Below, one piece after another: positions 34,443 through 42,194 of a DNA stretch of 47,597 nt. The position numbers and the translations under genes are program-made. The notes beneath the pieces were generated by a model that did no database searches, was not told where the DNA came from, and saw only the letters and a list, made by a program, of their open reading frames with translations. Source of the stretch: Deinococcales bacterium (GTDB lineage: Bacteria; Deinococcota; Deinococci; Deinococcales; JAAFIG01); assembly GCA_013298595.1 (NCBI GenBank), contig JAAFIG010000037.1, positions 1-47,597 on the forward strand. The letters are read 5' to 3'. Each line of letters begins with the position of its first letter. The stretch's first letter is position 1.

Positions 34443-35861
34443 TTACTTTTGCCGAGCCTGAAAAGTTAAATCATAAATATCTTTACTCTGGTTTTTGAAT
34501 GTAAATTTAGGTGGTTCAAAAATCAAACCGTTTTTGCTTGGTGTGATTGTACCTGTCCAATTTGGCGGTACTGTACAAGTAAAATACCCACCATTGTTTG
34601 AATAATCGCAAGAAGCATCGGCATTTCTGTCCTTGAATGGTCGCCCAGAGTCCAGATAAACGCCGTCTATGCCATTGGTATTTTCCGTAATACGCCCAGC
34701 GATTTGTACTTTGGCATCAAAACGTGCCAAGGCTCGAGTGACAAATGCTTCGACTGAAAACCCAAGTGGTTTGTTTTGGGCTACTTTTTTAGCTGCTCGA
34801 GCTACTAGGCTCTCGAGTCCGTTAGGTAATTGCACACCTTTGCCTTGGGTGTTCCACCAGTCCATATTTTCGTTATAAACCCAAACGTATTGGTCGGCGT
34901 TTTGTAAAGCATGGTAGATATTGTGTTCAAGAAATTGTTGTCGCTCGAGGGTGTTTTGTAAGTAATAGCCAAAAAAGCGTGGTGATTCCAAGAGGTTGAG
35001 TAAACCATCGACAAAGACTGCATGGGCTATTTTGACTTGGGAATCGTATTTGCTGCGGTTCTCGGGTGAGACAAAGGCTTTGGCTTCATTTTTGAATTGG
35101 CGAAAATCCGAGAATGCTTGTGTTTTGGTGTAATAATAAGAACCCTCATTGCCATCTATCAGTGTGGCTTGTGGGTTTATTACATCTAGCATTCCATCCA
35201 TAAAGGCTGCTAGTAAAACCCAATCAGCTTTTTGCAAATCGCCCCCAGCATCGGCTTGGGCTTTAACAATTGTGGCAGCAAAAAACATCAGTATGGTCAC
35301 ATCAGGCATTTGGCTTTGAATGGCATTCATAAAAGCTGCACCACGTTGCCGCACTTTGGCTTGGACACTCGAGAAGCTTTTATTTGGGTATAGGCTCGAG
35401 GTGTACGACCACGGGTTTGTACCGTAAGGTTCTGGGTCAAAGAAAAATCCTTTGCAACGCCCTATTTTTGCAGTTTTTGCAAAATTCCGAGCGTTGTTTT
35501 CGGTGGCTGCCCAATCTTGGTCGTTAAACCAATCCCAGTTGGTTTCTCGAGCCGACCAGATGGTGACAAAATTGTTTTTCAATTTGCCAAAATTGGTAGC
35601 AGCTAAATCGGTTTGATCTTGATTAAACGCATTATCGGGGTAAGCTGTTTTATTGAAAATAGTTTTACCAGCGCGTAAGTTCAGCATCAGACCGTCAAAT
35701 GGGCGCTGCTGCATGGTTTTGATATTGGCTCGAATAATATTTGGTGTTGGTGCATCCCAACCTACTTCAATCAGCAACTTATTGCTTGTCTGATTTGCCT
35801 TTCCAAGTTGAACTAAGAAAAGCAGGCTAAAAATTACGCATATCAGGTAAATATATTTCAT
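34443..35861 (-). CDS. Secreted glycoside-hydrolase-like protein
   Basis: Protein of 472 aa with signal peptide YLICVIFSLLFLVQLGKANQ. A TIM-barrel-like catalytic region has EVGWDAPTPNIIRANI, FDGLMLNLRAGK, CKGFFFDPEPYGTNPWSY and YNENMDWWNTQG; acidic residues in FDPEPYG and WVYNENMDWW are candidate catalytic groups. A C-terminal Ig/carboxypeptidase-regulatory-like domain (GIDGVYLDSGRPFKDRNADA) follows about residue 375. CGGAGG precedes the ATG. Glycan target unknown. Nearby intergenic DNA (34244-34442) shows no gene. Confidence 0.75.
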   Translation of the reverse strand: MKYIYLICVIFSLLFLVQLGKANQTSNKLLIEVGWDAPTPNIIRANIKTMQQRPFDGLMLNLRAGKTIFNKTAYPDNAFNQDQTDLAATNFGKLKNNFVTIWSARETNWDWFNDQDWAATENNARNFAKTAKIGRCKGFFFDPEPYGTNPWSYTSSLYPNKSFSSVQAKVRQRGAAFMNAIQSQMPDVTILMFFAATIVKAQADAGGDLQKADWVLLAAFMDGMLDVINPQATLIDGNEGSYYYTKTQAFSDFRQFKNEAKAFVSPENRSKYDSQVKIAHAVFVDGLLNLLESPRFFGYYLQNTLERQQFLEHNIYHALQNADQYVWVYNENMDWWNTQGKGVQLPNGLESLVARAAKKVAQNKPLGFSVEAFVTRALARFDAKVQIAGRITENTNGIDGVYLDSGRPFKDRNADASCDYSNNGGYFTCTVPPNWTGTITPSKNGLIFEPPKFTFKNQSKDIYDLTFQARQK

Positions 35862-35886
35862 TGTGATACCTCCGAGGTTGTGTTTG

Positions 35887-35902
35887 GTACGTTTAATCGT
35901 AC
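35887..35902. promoter_or_regulatory. Inverted repeat upstream of the glycosidase-like gene
   Basis: GTACG, six bases, CGTAC, centred 33 bases upstream of the ATG on the minus strand. Possible operator. Confidence 0.35.
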
Positions 35903-35990
35903 AAATCGGCAGATGAGGAAGGCTTTGATCGGCTGAGAAAAAGTGGGTAGTATAAAATCCCTATAGTCTGTACGGAATTTACGTGATAAA

Positions 35991-36007
35991 CTGAGAATGA
36001 TTCTCAG
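35991..36007. promoter_or_regulatory. Fur-family-type operator (7-1-7) before the Rrf2-desulfurase operon
   Basis: CTGAGAATGATTCTCAG is a perfect 17-bp palindrome whose core TGAGAAT-G-ATTCTCA matches the 7-1-7 layout of Fur/PerR/Zur boxes. It lies 23 bases upstream of the regulator ATG. An IscR-type site is an alternative. Confidence 0.65.
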
Positions 36008-36030
36008 TAAAAGATTCAAGGGAGTTCAAC

Positions 36031-36513
36031 ATGTGGATTTCAACCAAAGCTCAATACGGTTTACGCGCCCTCGTCGAAATAGCCCACGCTGGTAACCAAT
36101 CCGTTGCCTTAAAACACGTTGCCGAACGCCAAGATATCAGTTTACATTACCTCGAGCAAATCGCCAGTAATTTGCGACGCGCAGGCTTTATTCGCAGTGT
36201 CCGAGGGGCGTTTGGTGGCTATAAATTAGCTCGAGCACCCGAAAGCATTACCGCTTTAGAAGTAGTTGAAGTCATGGAAGGCAGTATTGCCCCTGTGTCT
36301 TGTATCGAGGACTCAAGCAGTTGTGTACACACCAGTTCTTGTGGCACCGAAAGCTTGTGGCGGCGGGTAGACACCGCTTTACGTGATGTCCTAGGTAATG
36401 CAACCCTCAAAGACTTAATGCTCGAGGCTGAACTTGCCGATGCGGCTAAAGCTCGAGTCACGCTAAATCCTGCTGTGATTGGTGGGCAACCATTACCAAT
36501 GATTGGGCAGTAA
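36031..36513 (+). CDS. Rrf2/IscR-family transcriptional regulator
   Basis: Winged-helix regulator of 160 aa beginning MWISTKAQYGLRALVEIAHA. The recognition helix lies in ISLHYLEQIASNLRRAGFIR, followed by the wing GAFGGYKLARAPESIT. Three cysteines, C91, C98 and C104, form the Fe-S ligand set typical of IscR/CymR-like members. GGGAG precedes the ATG. It is immediately followed by the cysteine desulfurase gene with no intergenic base, so it probably controls Fe-S assembly. Confidence 0.92.
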   Translation: MWISTKAQYGLRALVEIAHAGNQSVALKHVAERQDISLHYLEQIASNLRRAGFIRSVRGAFGGYKLARAPESITALEVVEVMEGSIAPVSCIEDSSSCVHTSSCGTESLWRRVDTALRDVLGNATLKDLMLEAELADAAKARVTLNPAVIGGQPLPMIGQ

Positions 36514-37650
36514 GTGCGGGTTTACCTTGATTATGCTGCAACCACGCCACTCGACCCCAGTGTCGAAGGACGGATGCGACCTTATTTATTTTTGCTCGGT
36601 AATGCCTCGAGTGTGCACCGCGAAGGTTCAATAGCAAAAGAAGCCCTTGAAGAAGCTCGGGAGCGTGTAGCTCGAGTGCTTGGGGTACTAAGTCAAGAAT
36701 TACTTTTTACTTCTGGTGGCACCGAAGCCAATAACCAAGTGTTATTTTCAATCGCTTTATCAGGTGGACATATTATTACAACAGCTGTTGAGCATAGCGC
36801 CATTCTTGCCCCAGCTAAGGCATTAGCTGCTATGGGACGCGTAGATGTTACCCTGCTCGAGCCTGATGCTTTTGGCATGGTGTCTGCCGAACAAGTCAAA
36901 GCCGCGATTCGCTCAGATACCAAATTAATTTCGGTGCAGCATGTCAACAACGAATTAGGTACAATTCAACCAATCTCGGAAATTGCAGTTGTTGCCAAAG
37001 AACACGGCATTGCTTTTCATGTAGATGCTGTCCAAAGCCTTGGGCATGTACCACTGAATGTCGGTGCATTAGGTTGTGATTTACTTTCGATATCCGCCCA
37101 TAAATTCTACGGACCAAAAGGCATTGGTGCCCTCTGGGTTTCAAGGCAACTCGAGCAACGCGGTTTTGTCTTATCACCATTATTATTTGGTGGGCAACAA
37201 GAACGTGGTTTACGCGGCGGCACCCACGATGTACCCGCCATTGTTGGTATGGGCTTGGCTGCCGAACTTGCACACTCTCTGCAAGCTTCCGAAGCCACTC
37301 GGCTCGAGCCAATGCGTGACTGGTTAACAACACACCTGACCAATATAGAAGGTATCAGCCTCAATGGTCATGCCACTCATCGCAGCCCAAGGCATGTCAA
37401 TGTCAGCGCTGCTAACACCGACGGCGAAGCCCTCCTGATGAACCTAGACCTTGAAGGTGTTGCTGCTAGTTCAGGTAGTGCCTGTAGTTCGGGCACCCTC
37501 GAGCCAAGCCATGTCTTAACAGCCTTAGGTAAAAGCAAAGCCGAAGCTCGAGCCAGTATTCGTTTCTCGCTGGGCAGAGCCACACAACAACCAGACCTCG
37601 AGTATGCTGTAAAAGCCTTTCAAAAAGCCCTGCAACGCTCGAGAATGTAA
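36514..37650 (+). CDS. Cysteine desulfurase (IscS/NifS family)
   Basis: PLP enzyme of 378 aa that transfers sulfur from cysteine for Fe-S clusters and tRNA thiolation. YLDYAATTPLDP opens the protein, TSGGTEANN is the cofactor site, K197 in SAHKFYGPKG binds PLP, and C324 in SSGSACSSGTLEPSHVL is the persulfide carrier in the loop typical of the IscS group. The start is GTG at 36514, directly after the regulator's TAA. No iscU follows in the window. Confidence 0.93.
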   Translation: MRVYLDYAATTPLDPSVEGRMRPYLFLLGNASSVHREGSIAKEALEEARERVARVLGVLSQELLFTSGGTEANNQVLFSIALSGGHIITTAVEHSAILAPAKALAAMGRVDVTLLEPDAFGMVSAEQVKAAIRSDTKLISVQHVNNELGTIQPISEIAVVAKEHGIAFHVDAVQSLGHVPLNVGALGCDLLSISAHKFYGPKGIGALWVSRQLEQRGFVLSPLLFGGQQERGLRGGTHDVPAIVGMGLAAELAHSLQASEATRLEPMRDWLTTHLTNIEGISLNGHATHRSPRHVNVSAANTDGEALLMNLDLEGVAASSGSACSSGTLEPSHVLTALGKSKAEARASIRFSLGRATQQPDLEYAVKAFQKALQRSRM

Positions 37651-37658
37651 TTCATTCC

Positions 37659-38147
37659 TCACTGCCAATCGCGGACAGTGCTAATACTTGGGTTGCCTTT
37701 GTCGTAAATTACTTCGACACTGGGGCTGCGTTCACGCAGTTTCTCGAGGCAGTAAACACGAATGGCTTCTCGGTTTTCTAAGGTGATACCGTTTTCGAGT
37801 TCGAGTTTTTCGGGGATTTCGCGTTCAAATTCGTTGCTGGTGATAGCGTTCACTATTTTTCCAAAAGCTATTTTCTGACTTTCGGTGGGTAATGTAATTT
37901 CATAACTCGAGTCTTTGATGCTGAATTTATACAGTGCATTCAGCATTAAACGTGGTTGACCACCTGCTCTGGTGAGGAATCGCACATTCAGATTCTCGAG
38001 GGTGGCAGTGGCGATTGGTCCTGTTTTTCGCAGGAGTTTGTCGCGGCGTGTACCGAACCATTTGCCATTGGGGAATTTAAGGGAATAATAAAGTGCTAGT
38101 GCAATAAATCCGCACATAATCAGGGCAATAATCCAGAGTACATTCAT
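37659..38147 (-). CDS. Hypothetical protein with one N-terminal TM helix
   Basis: Protein of 162 aa with hydrophobic segment VLWIIALIMCGFIALALYYS, then a soluble domain (LENLNVRFLTRAGGQPRLML; IVNAITSNEFEREIPEKLEL). No family recognised. The upstream ATG at 38177 would place the start inside the terminator hairpin of the preceding gene, so 38147 is chosen. It is convergent with the desulfurase gene. Confidence 0.65.
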   Translation of the reverse strand: MNVLWIIALIMCGFIALALYYSLKFPNGKWFGTRRDKLLRKTGPIATATLENLNVRFLTRAGGQPRLMLNALYKFSIKDSSYEITLPTESQKIAFGKIVNAITSNEFEREIPEKLELENGITLENREAIRVYCLEKLRERSPSVEVIYDKGNPSISTVRDWQ

Positions 38148-38160
38148 GGTTTTTTCCAAT

Positions 38161-38189
38161 AAAAACGAGCCATCCAAAAAGATGGCTCG
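38161..38189 (-). terminator. Terminator of the 95-aa membrane protein gene
   Basis: On the minus strand CGAGCCATC, loop TTTTTG, GATGGCTCG, TTTTT. It separates the two minus-strand small genes. Confidence 0.85.
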
Positions 38190-38203
38190 AGGTTTGCGTT
38201 TGC

Positions 38204-38491
38204 TTAGCTTTTAACAACAACTTTTTGTGGTTTACGGGCTAAAGATTCGGCTTTCATAATTTCGCTTTTTTCGGTGACACCAACGTATAATTTGCCTTTT
38301 TTCTCGCCAGATAAAGCAAATTCGCGGATCATAAAACCACAAACTGCCACAAATCCTGCCATGACAATGCCAAGCAGTAATGCTTCGATACCTTTACCGC
38401 TGACTGCACCAATAAAACCTGAGGCTAAGCAGAATAGTGCGATGGCGATAGTGATGTATGCGCTGATTTCGTAGATGCGTCTGAGAATCAT
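38204..38491 (-). CDS. Small membrane protein with two TM helices
   Basis: Protein of 95 aa. Helices YITIAIALFCLASGFIGAV and ALLLGIVMAGFVAVCGFMI are followed by a basic tail rich in Lys (GEKKGKLYVG, RKPQKVVVKS). AGGGGGT precedes the ATG. No family recognised. A strong terminator follows. Confidence 0.7.
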   Translation of the reverse strand: MILRRIYEISAYITIAIALFCLASGFIGAVSGKGIEALLLGIVMAGFVAVCGFMIREFALSGEKKGKLYVGVTEKSEIMKAESLARKPQKVVVKS

Positions 38492-39012
38492 GGTTACCCC
38501 CTAAATCTGGGCAGAGTGTAGCATTTTGGGCTTGAGACGAACATCCCCAATGCGTTTAGGGGTGTCTTTTACAAGTTGTTTTGGTTGGACTCATGAAGCA
38601 AAGGGAGATTTCATGATGAGAATCGCTTTTTCACAATTTTCTCGAGCTGATTCCTAGATATGGTATGCAACAAGCATTTGTCTCTACATATTGTGCTTTA
38701 GTAAAGTAAATTCTTAGAGTAATCTAAGACTCGAGATGAGAAGTGTGCCCATTCCCTTGGCACTTCTCTCAGAATTAAAAACCGATGATAAGCGTGAAAA
38801 ACCGCACTTTTGAACCCGAGTTCCAAAAGAATATGTATCATTCATGAGAAAAGATCCCTACAATTCTCAGAACACGCTTATCGGGAGTCTCTAAACTCCC
38901 TCAGTTGCCCCGAGCAGGCTTAGCTCGAGTCACAAATTGATTGTCTGCTCATTCAAGCAGCAATCTGCCAAAACGCCGAGCAGCAACACACTCGGACAGG
39001 GAGGCACTCAGG
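38492..39012 (+). ncRNA. Structured 5' leader of the 3D-domain gene, candidate regulatory RNA
   Basis: These 521 bases hold no convincing protein gene; one 14-codon ORF (38613-38657) has AAAGGGAG ahead of it but is unproven. TTGTCT-18-TAAAGT (38678-38707) is a possible promoter. After it come hairpins CTTAGA/TCTAAG (38713-38728) and GAGAAGTG/CACTTCTC (38738-38768). A closing stem GATAAGCGTG/CACGCTTATC (38787-38796 with 38873-38882) encloses two hairpins, CTTTTG/CAAAAG (38807-38829) and TGAGAA/TTCTCA (38845-38869), i.e. a three-way junction. GGGAGT/ACTCCC, CGAGC/GCTCG and CTGCT/AGCAG hairpins continue to the start codon. It may be a riboswitch. I could not match the c-di-AMP (ydaO) consensus. 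Confidence 0.5.
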
Positions 39013-39948
39013 ATGTACAAACAGCAGTTGAAAAAAATTTTGCGCGGTGTCGCGCTCGGTTTAGTTCTTGCAAGCAGCACCTTGGCACAAAACGATGATG
39101 GCACACTACTCTCGCCGAATCTGCCACTGCCCGCACCACTTAACCTCTTACCGATCAGCAACAAACCAAGCCCCGCACCGACACCTGTCAGTGCCCAACC
39201 ACAACCAGTTGTTCCGCCAGCTGTCAGTAAACCCGTCACGGCAGCCCCTAACGCACCCGTTACCAGCCAACCTGCTCCCTCGAGCCAAGCAACCTCGAGC
39301 CAACCCATTAGTGCCCCACGCCCAGTTGAAGCCACTAAGCCAGTGACTGCTCCGACCAAACCTGTGGAATTACCAAATGGTTTGGTTATGCCAATTTCAG
39401 TAGCAGCAAAGCCAACCACACCTGCAACCGCCGCTAAACCAGCAGCAAAACCAGTTGTGGCAGCGGCAGCACCAAAACCAGCAGCTAAGCCAGCCGCCAA
39501 ACCAGCACCAAAACCTGTTGCTGCCAAACCAGCCGCTAAACCACCAGTCCGCACAGCCAGCCGTACCCCAACCTCGAGCCGCAGCTTATTAACAATAACT
39601 GTCAAAAGCACAGCCTATAACTCGCAGCGCTCACAGACAGATAGCACCCCACACATTACTGCCACAGGCGCACGCACTCGCTTTGGTATCGTTGCCCTCT
39701 CGAGAGATTTATTGCGTCGTATTCCGTATGGCTCGCTTGTTCGCATCGAAGACCTTGGTAGTTGGGGCAATGGACGCGGACGTGGACGTTACAGTCGTAT
39801 GTTATCAGGTGTTAATTTCATTGTCGAAGACACCATGAATATTCGTAAACGCAACACTGTAGATGTTTGGTTTCCAACCAGACGCGCCGCCATTCAATGG
39901 GGCGCACGACAAATCCGTGTGACTGTGATCCGTTACGGCAGACGCTAA
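39013..39948 (+). CDS. 3D-domain exported protein with Pro/Ala/Lys-rich linker
   Basis: Protein of 311 aa. Signal peptide ILRGVALGLVLASSTLAQ, then a low-complexity region (residues about 35-185) of Pro, Ala, Lys and Thr typical of cell-wall-spanning linkers. The C-terminal 3D domain (about 192-311) has STAYNSQRSQTDSTPHITAT, VALSRDLLRRIPYGSLVRIE, IVEDTMNIRKRNTVDVWFP, carrying the Asp residues that name the family. 3D domains have a lytic transglycosylase-like fold and act on peptidoglycan. The ORF is open to 38941, but the signal peptide fixes 39013. Confidence 0.87.
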   Translation: MYKQQLKKILRGVALGLVLASSTLAQNDDGTLLSPNLPLPAPLNLLPISNKPSPAPTPVSAQPQPVVPPAVSKPVTAAPNAPVTSQPAPSSQATSSQPISAPRPVEATKPVTAPTKPVELPNGLVMPISVAAKPTTPATAAKPAAKPVVAAAAPKPAAKPAAKPAPKPVAAKPAAKPPVRTASRTPTSSRSLLTITVKSTAYNSQRSQTDSTPHITATGARTRFGIVALSRDLLRRIPYGSLVRIEDLGSWGNGRGRGRYSRMLSGVNFIVEDTMNIRKRNTVDVWFPTRRAAIQWGARQIRVTVIRYGRR

Positions 39949-39961
39949 ACTTATACACCAA

Positions 39962-39996
39962 AAAATAGCTCGAGATTAATCATCTTGAGCTATTTT
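39962..39996. terminator. Bidirectional terminator
   Basis: AAAATAGCTCGAGAT, loop TAATC, ATCTTGAGCTATTTT, with one G-T pair; A and T runs on both sides. It serves the convergent 3D and activase-like genes. The left arm contains CTCGAG. Confidence 0.88.
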
Positions 39997-40003
39997 TATA
40001 GCA

Positions 40004-40879
40004 TTAGATCCGAATCGAAGCAGCAAAAGTCTGTAATTGTTCCATATCCAAATTGCCCCACTCGAGCATCACTGATGGCTTTTTAATATTATGGCTACTG
40101 CGTTGCAATAAAAATTTGCGTTGCGAATCGGCAAAGGGTTGTGCCACATAAACCAAACCACGAATCGCTGCTTTAGCAGCTAATAATTTAGCTGCACCCA
40201 CTAATTCGCGGTTGATCTCGAGAAAATGCGGATTGATTCGCGCACCTTCTTCAGTAGCTCGGTCTCGAGCGATGACACTGATTGGAATAGCATGTAATTG
40301 CACGGCTTTTAAAGCAGCCAGCACAGGTTCAATTAAAAAAGCTTGCTCGAGTAAAACAGGGTCAGCGACTAAACCAATGGTGGTATGACCCGATAATTGC
40401 CAAATTGGTTCGGGAATACTGATTGGTTTTAAACCTGTTTGTAACCGATCCAAAGCTCGCCGTACCAATTGTGCATTACCTGTCAGCATTTGCCCAATTC
40501 GCACAGCATAAGCAGTGGTTTGGCTAGGCTCGAGTTTAGCAGGAACTTTATACAGTGTTGGTAAACTAAAGCGCTGCGATAACATCGTGGCTAAATCCAC
40601 CAGCCAAGGTTCTACCGCTGCACCTCGAGTACCTGGTTCTGCGCCAGGGTTAACATCAGGAATTAACAAACCCTCCACTTCGGTGGCTAACTCGAGGATA
40701 CGTCCAAGCAGCAATTGCATGGTTGGTGCTTCTTCAGGCATGGCATTCTGTCCGATTCGCATTGAATCAGCAAAACTGGCTTTTGGTCGGATCGCTTCGA
40801 CATCTATGGTTTCAAGAAATGTTGTCCACCATGTGCCATAACGACCAAATACTATTGAATCGGGTATTCCAATACGCAT
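40004..40879 (-). CDS. Cysteine-free DUF2229/acyl-CoA dehydratase activase-like protein
   Basis: Protein of 291 aa. MRIGIPDSIVFGRYGTWWTT resembles the opening of COG3580/DUF2229 proteins related to 2-hydroxyacyl-CoA dehydratase activases (GIPRxLxxYxxxxxWxxFF). EEAPTMQLLLGRILEL and VEGLLIPDVNP occupy the place where those proteins carry Fe-S cysteines, but this protein contains no cysteine at all. It is therefore unlikely to hold a cluster. GAGGAAGG precedes the ATG at 40879; a longer frame to 40927 is rejected. Function unknown. Confidence 0.7.
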   Translation of the reverse strand: MRIGIPDSIVFGRYGTWWTTFLETIDVEAIRPKASFADSMRIGQNAMPEEAPTMQLLLGRILELATEVEGLLIPDVNPGAEPGTRGAAVEPWLVDLATMLSQRFSLPTLYKVPAKLEPSQTTAYAVRIGQMLTGNAQLVRRALDRLQTGLKPISIPEPIWQLSGHTTIGLVADPVLLEQAFLIEPVLAALKAVQLHAIPISVIARDRATEEGARINPHFLEINRELVGAAKLLAAKAAIRGLVYVAQPFADSQRKFLLQRSSHNIKKPSVMLEWGNLDMEQLQTFAASIRI

Positions 40880-40972
40880 AAAACCTTCCTCGTGCTTTGC
40901 TTTTATTTGTAAAGCATTGGTTTGCATTTGTGTAACTTAGGGATATGACCTACTAAGTATAAGACTTGATTG

Positions 40973-41083
40973 TTACCTGATTTGATAACACAGCATAGGA
41001 GTCTATCAAAGATTGTGTACCCTTAGCAGGTCAAAAAGGCATTGTTTGCAAGAAATAGACGAATGACCTCTAAAATCAGGTAA
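40973..41083. repeat. Distant 11-bp inverted repeat upstream of minD
   Basis: TTACCTGATTT (40973-40983) and AAATCAGGTAA (41073-41083) are exact reverse complements 89 bases apart in the 252-base gap before minD. They may be paired regulator sites. No other gene was seen in 40880-41131. Confidence 0.45.
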
Positions 41084-41131
41084 ACTATGCAAATCAGAAG
41101 GTACTGAATTATCGGTGCTTGGAGGCAAGAA

Positions 41132-41929
41132 GTGAACGGAAAAGTTATTGTTGTTACGTCTGGTAAAGGCGGAGTCGGTAAAACCACCACCAGTGCCAAT
41201 GTTGCCACAGGTCTAGCAAAACTTGGTGAAAAAGTTTGCGTCATTGATGTAGACGTGGGTTTACGCAATTTAGACAGCATCATGGGACTTGAAGGTCGAG
41301 TGGTTTACGATCTGGTAGATGTCATCGAAGGTAAATGCAAATTACGCCAAGCCATGATTAAAGATAAACGCGTCGAAGATTTATACTTAATCCCTGCTTC
41401 TGGTACTCGAGACAAAGACGCATTAACCATTGAAGGAATGCACGAATTGGTGCGTAAATTGCTCGAGGAAGAAGGCATGACAAGAGTTATTCTTGATTCT
41501 CCTGCGGGGATCGAAGCTGGTTTTAAAACCGCTGCTGCTCCTGCCCAAGCTGCTTTGGTAGTGGTCAATCCTGAAAGCTCGAGTATCCGTGATGCAGACA
41601 GAATTATTGGTTTACTTGAACCGCAAGGCATTACCGAAGTGCGTTTAGTGATTAATCGTTTACGCCCAAAAATGGTGGCTCGAGAAGAAATGCTTTCAAT
41701 TGAAGATGTGGTCAGTTTACTGGGCGCTAAACCAATTGGCATTATTCCCGAAGATGAAAATATTTTGGTTTCCACCAATAAAGGCACACCGATTGTTTTG
41801 GATACCAAATTTAAGGCAGGCTCGGCATTCTGGGATACTGCTCGGCGAATCCACGGTGAAGATGTTCCGTTCCCTTCACTCGAGGAGAAACTTGGGTTCT
41901 TTGCTCGCTTATTTGGCGGAGGGAGGTAA
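41132..41929 (+). CDS. minD: Septum-site-determining ATPase MinD
   Basis: Membrane-associated ParA-family ATPase of 265 aa that positions the division septum. Deviant Walker A SGKGGVGKTT (residues 10-19), switch region VIDVDVGLRNLDSIMGLEGR and Walker B-type VILDSPAGIEAGF are intact. The C-terminal LEEKLGFFARLFGGGR is the amphipathic membrane-targeting helix. Start GTG with GGAGG ahead. It is followed by minE two bases later. No minC gene lies next to it. Confidence 0.97.
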   Translation: MNGKVIVVTSGKGGVGKTTTSANVATGLAKLGEKVCVIDVDVGLRNLDSIMGLEGRVVYDLVDVIEGKCKLRQAMIKDKRVEDLYLIPASGTRDKDALTIEGMHELVRKLLEEEGMTRVILDSPAGIEAGFKTAAAPAQAALVVVNPESSSIRDADRIIGLLEPQGITEVRLVINRLRPKMVAREEMLSIEDVVSLLGAKPIGIIPEDENILVSTNKGTPIVLDTKFKAGSAFWDTARRIHGEDVPFPSLEEKLGFFARLFGGGR

Positions 41930-41931
41930 AC

Positions 41932-42162
41932 ATGTTCTGGGGTCGCAAAAAAGGCAGTGCCAATACCCTCAAAAATCGTTTACAAGTCATGCTGGCATAT
42001 GACCGCGCTGGCTTGCCACCTGGCAAGGAACAAATGCTGCGTGAAGAATTACTGGGTGTTTTAAAGCGTTACTTTCCAAATTTGGAAAATTTTAATATGG
42101 ACATGCAGCGCGATGGCGAAGGCGAAGCCATGATTCTGAAAGCCGATATCCCACTCAGATAA
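41932..42162 (+). CDS. minE: Cell division topological specificity factor MinE
   Basis: Small regulator of 76 aa that stimulates MinD ATPase. LKNRLQVMLAYDRAGLPPGK is the MinD-binding N-terminal segment, and MLREELLGVLKRYFPNLENF then NMDMQRDGEGEAMILKADIP is the dimerisation domain. GGGAGGT overlapping the end of minD serves it. Its stop codon lies inside a 12-bp inverted repeat. Confidence 0.95.
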   Translation: MFWGRKKGSANTLKNRLQVMLAYDRAGLPPGKEQMLREELLGVLKRYFPNLENFNMDMQRDGEGEAMILKADIPLR

Positions 42163-42182
42163 GTCAAAGGTTTGACTTATCT
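42157..42182 (+). repeat. 12-bp perfect inverted repeat at the minE stop
   Basis: AGATAAGTCAAA (42157-42168), GG, TTTGACTTATCT (42171-42182). No T run follows, so it is not a standard terminator. It may stabilise the minDE mRNA or form an operator for the next gene. Confidence 0.7.
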
Positions 42183-42194
42183 CCCAAAGCTTTT

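Noticed and set aside
38700-39012. c-di-AMP (ydaO) riboswitch
   Set aside because: The conserved GGGGAACC and GGGGUGAAUC-type segments were not found, so only an unnamed structured leader is claimed.
38949-39611. 220-aa minus-strand Gly/Ala-rich ORF
   Set aside because: Mirror of the Pro/Ala/Lys-rich linker of the 3D-domain gene; no ribosome site or domain.
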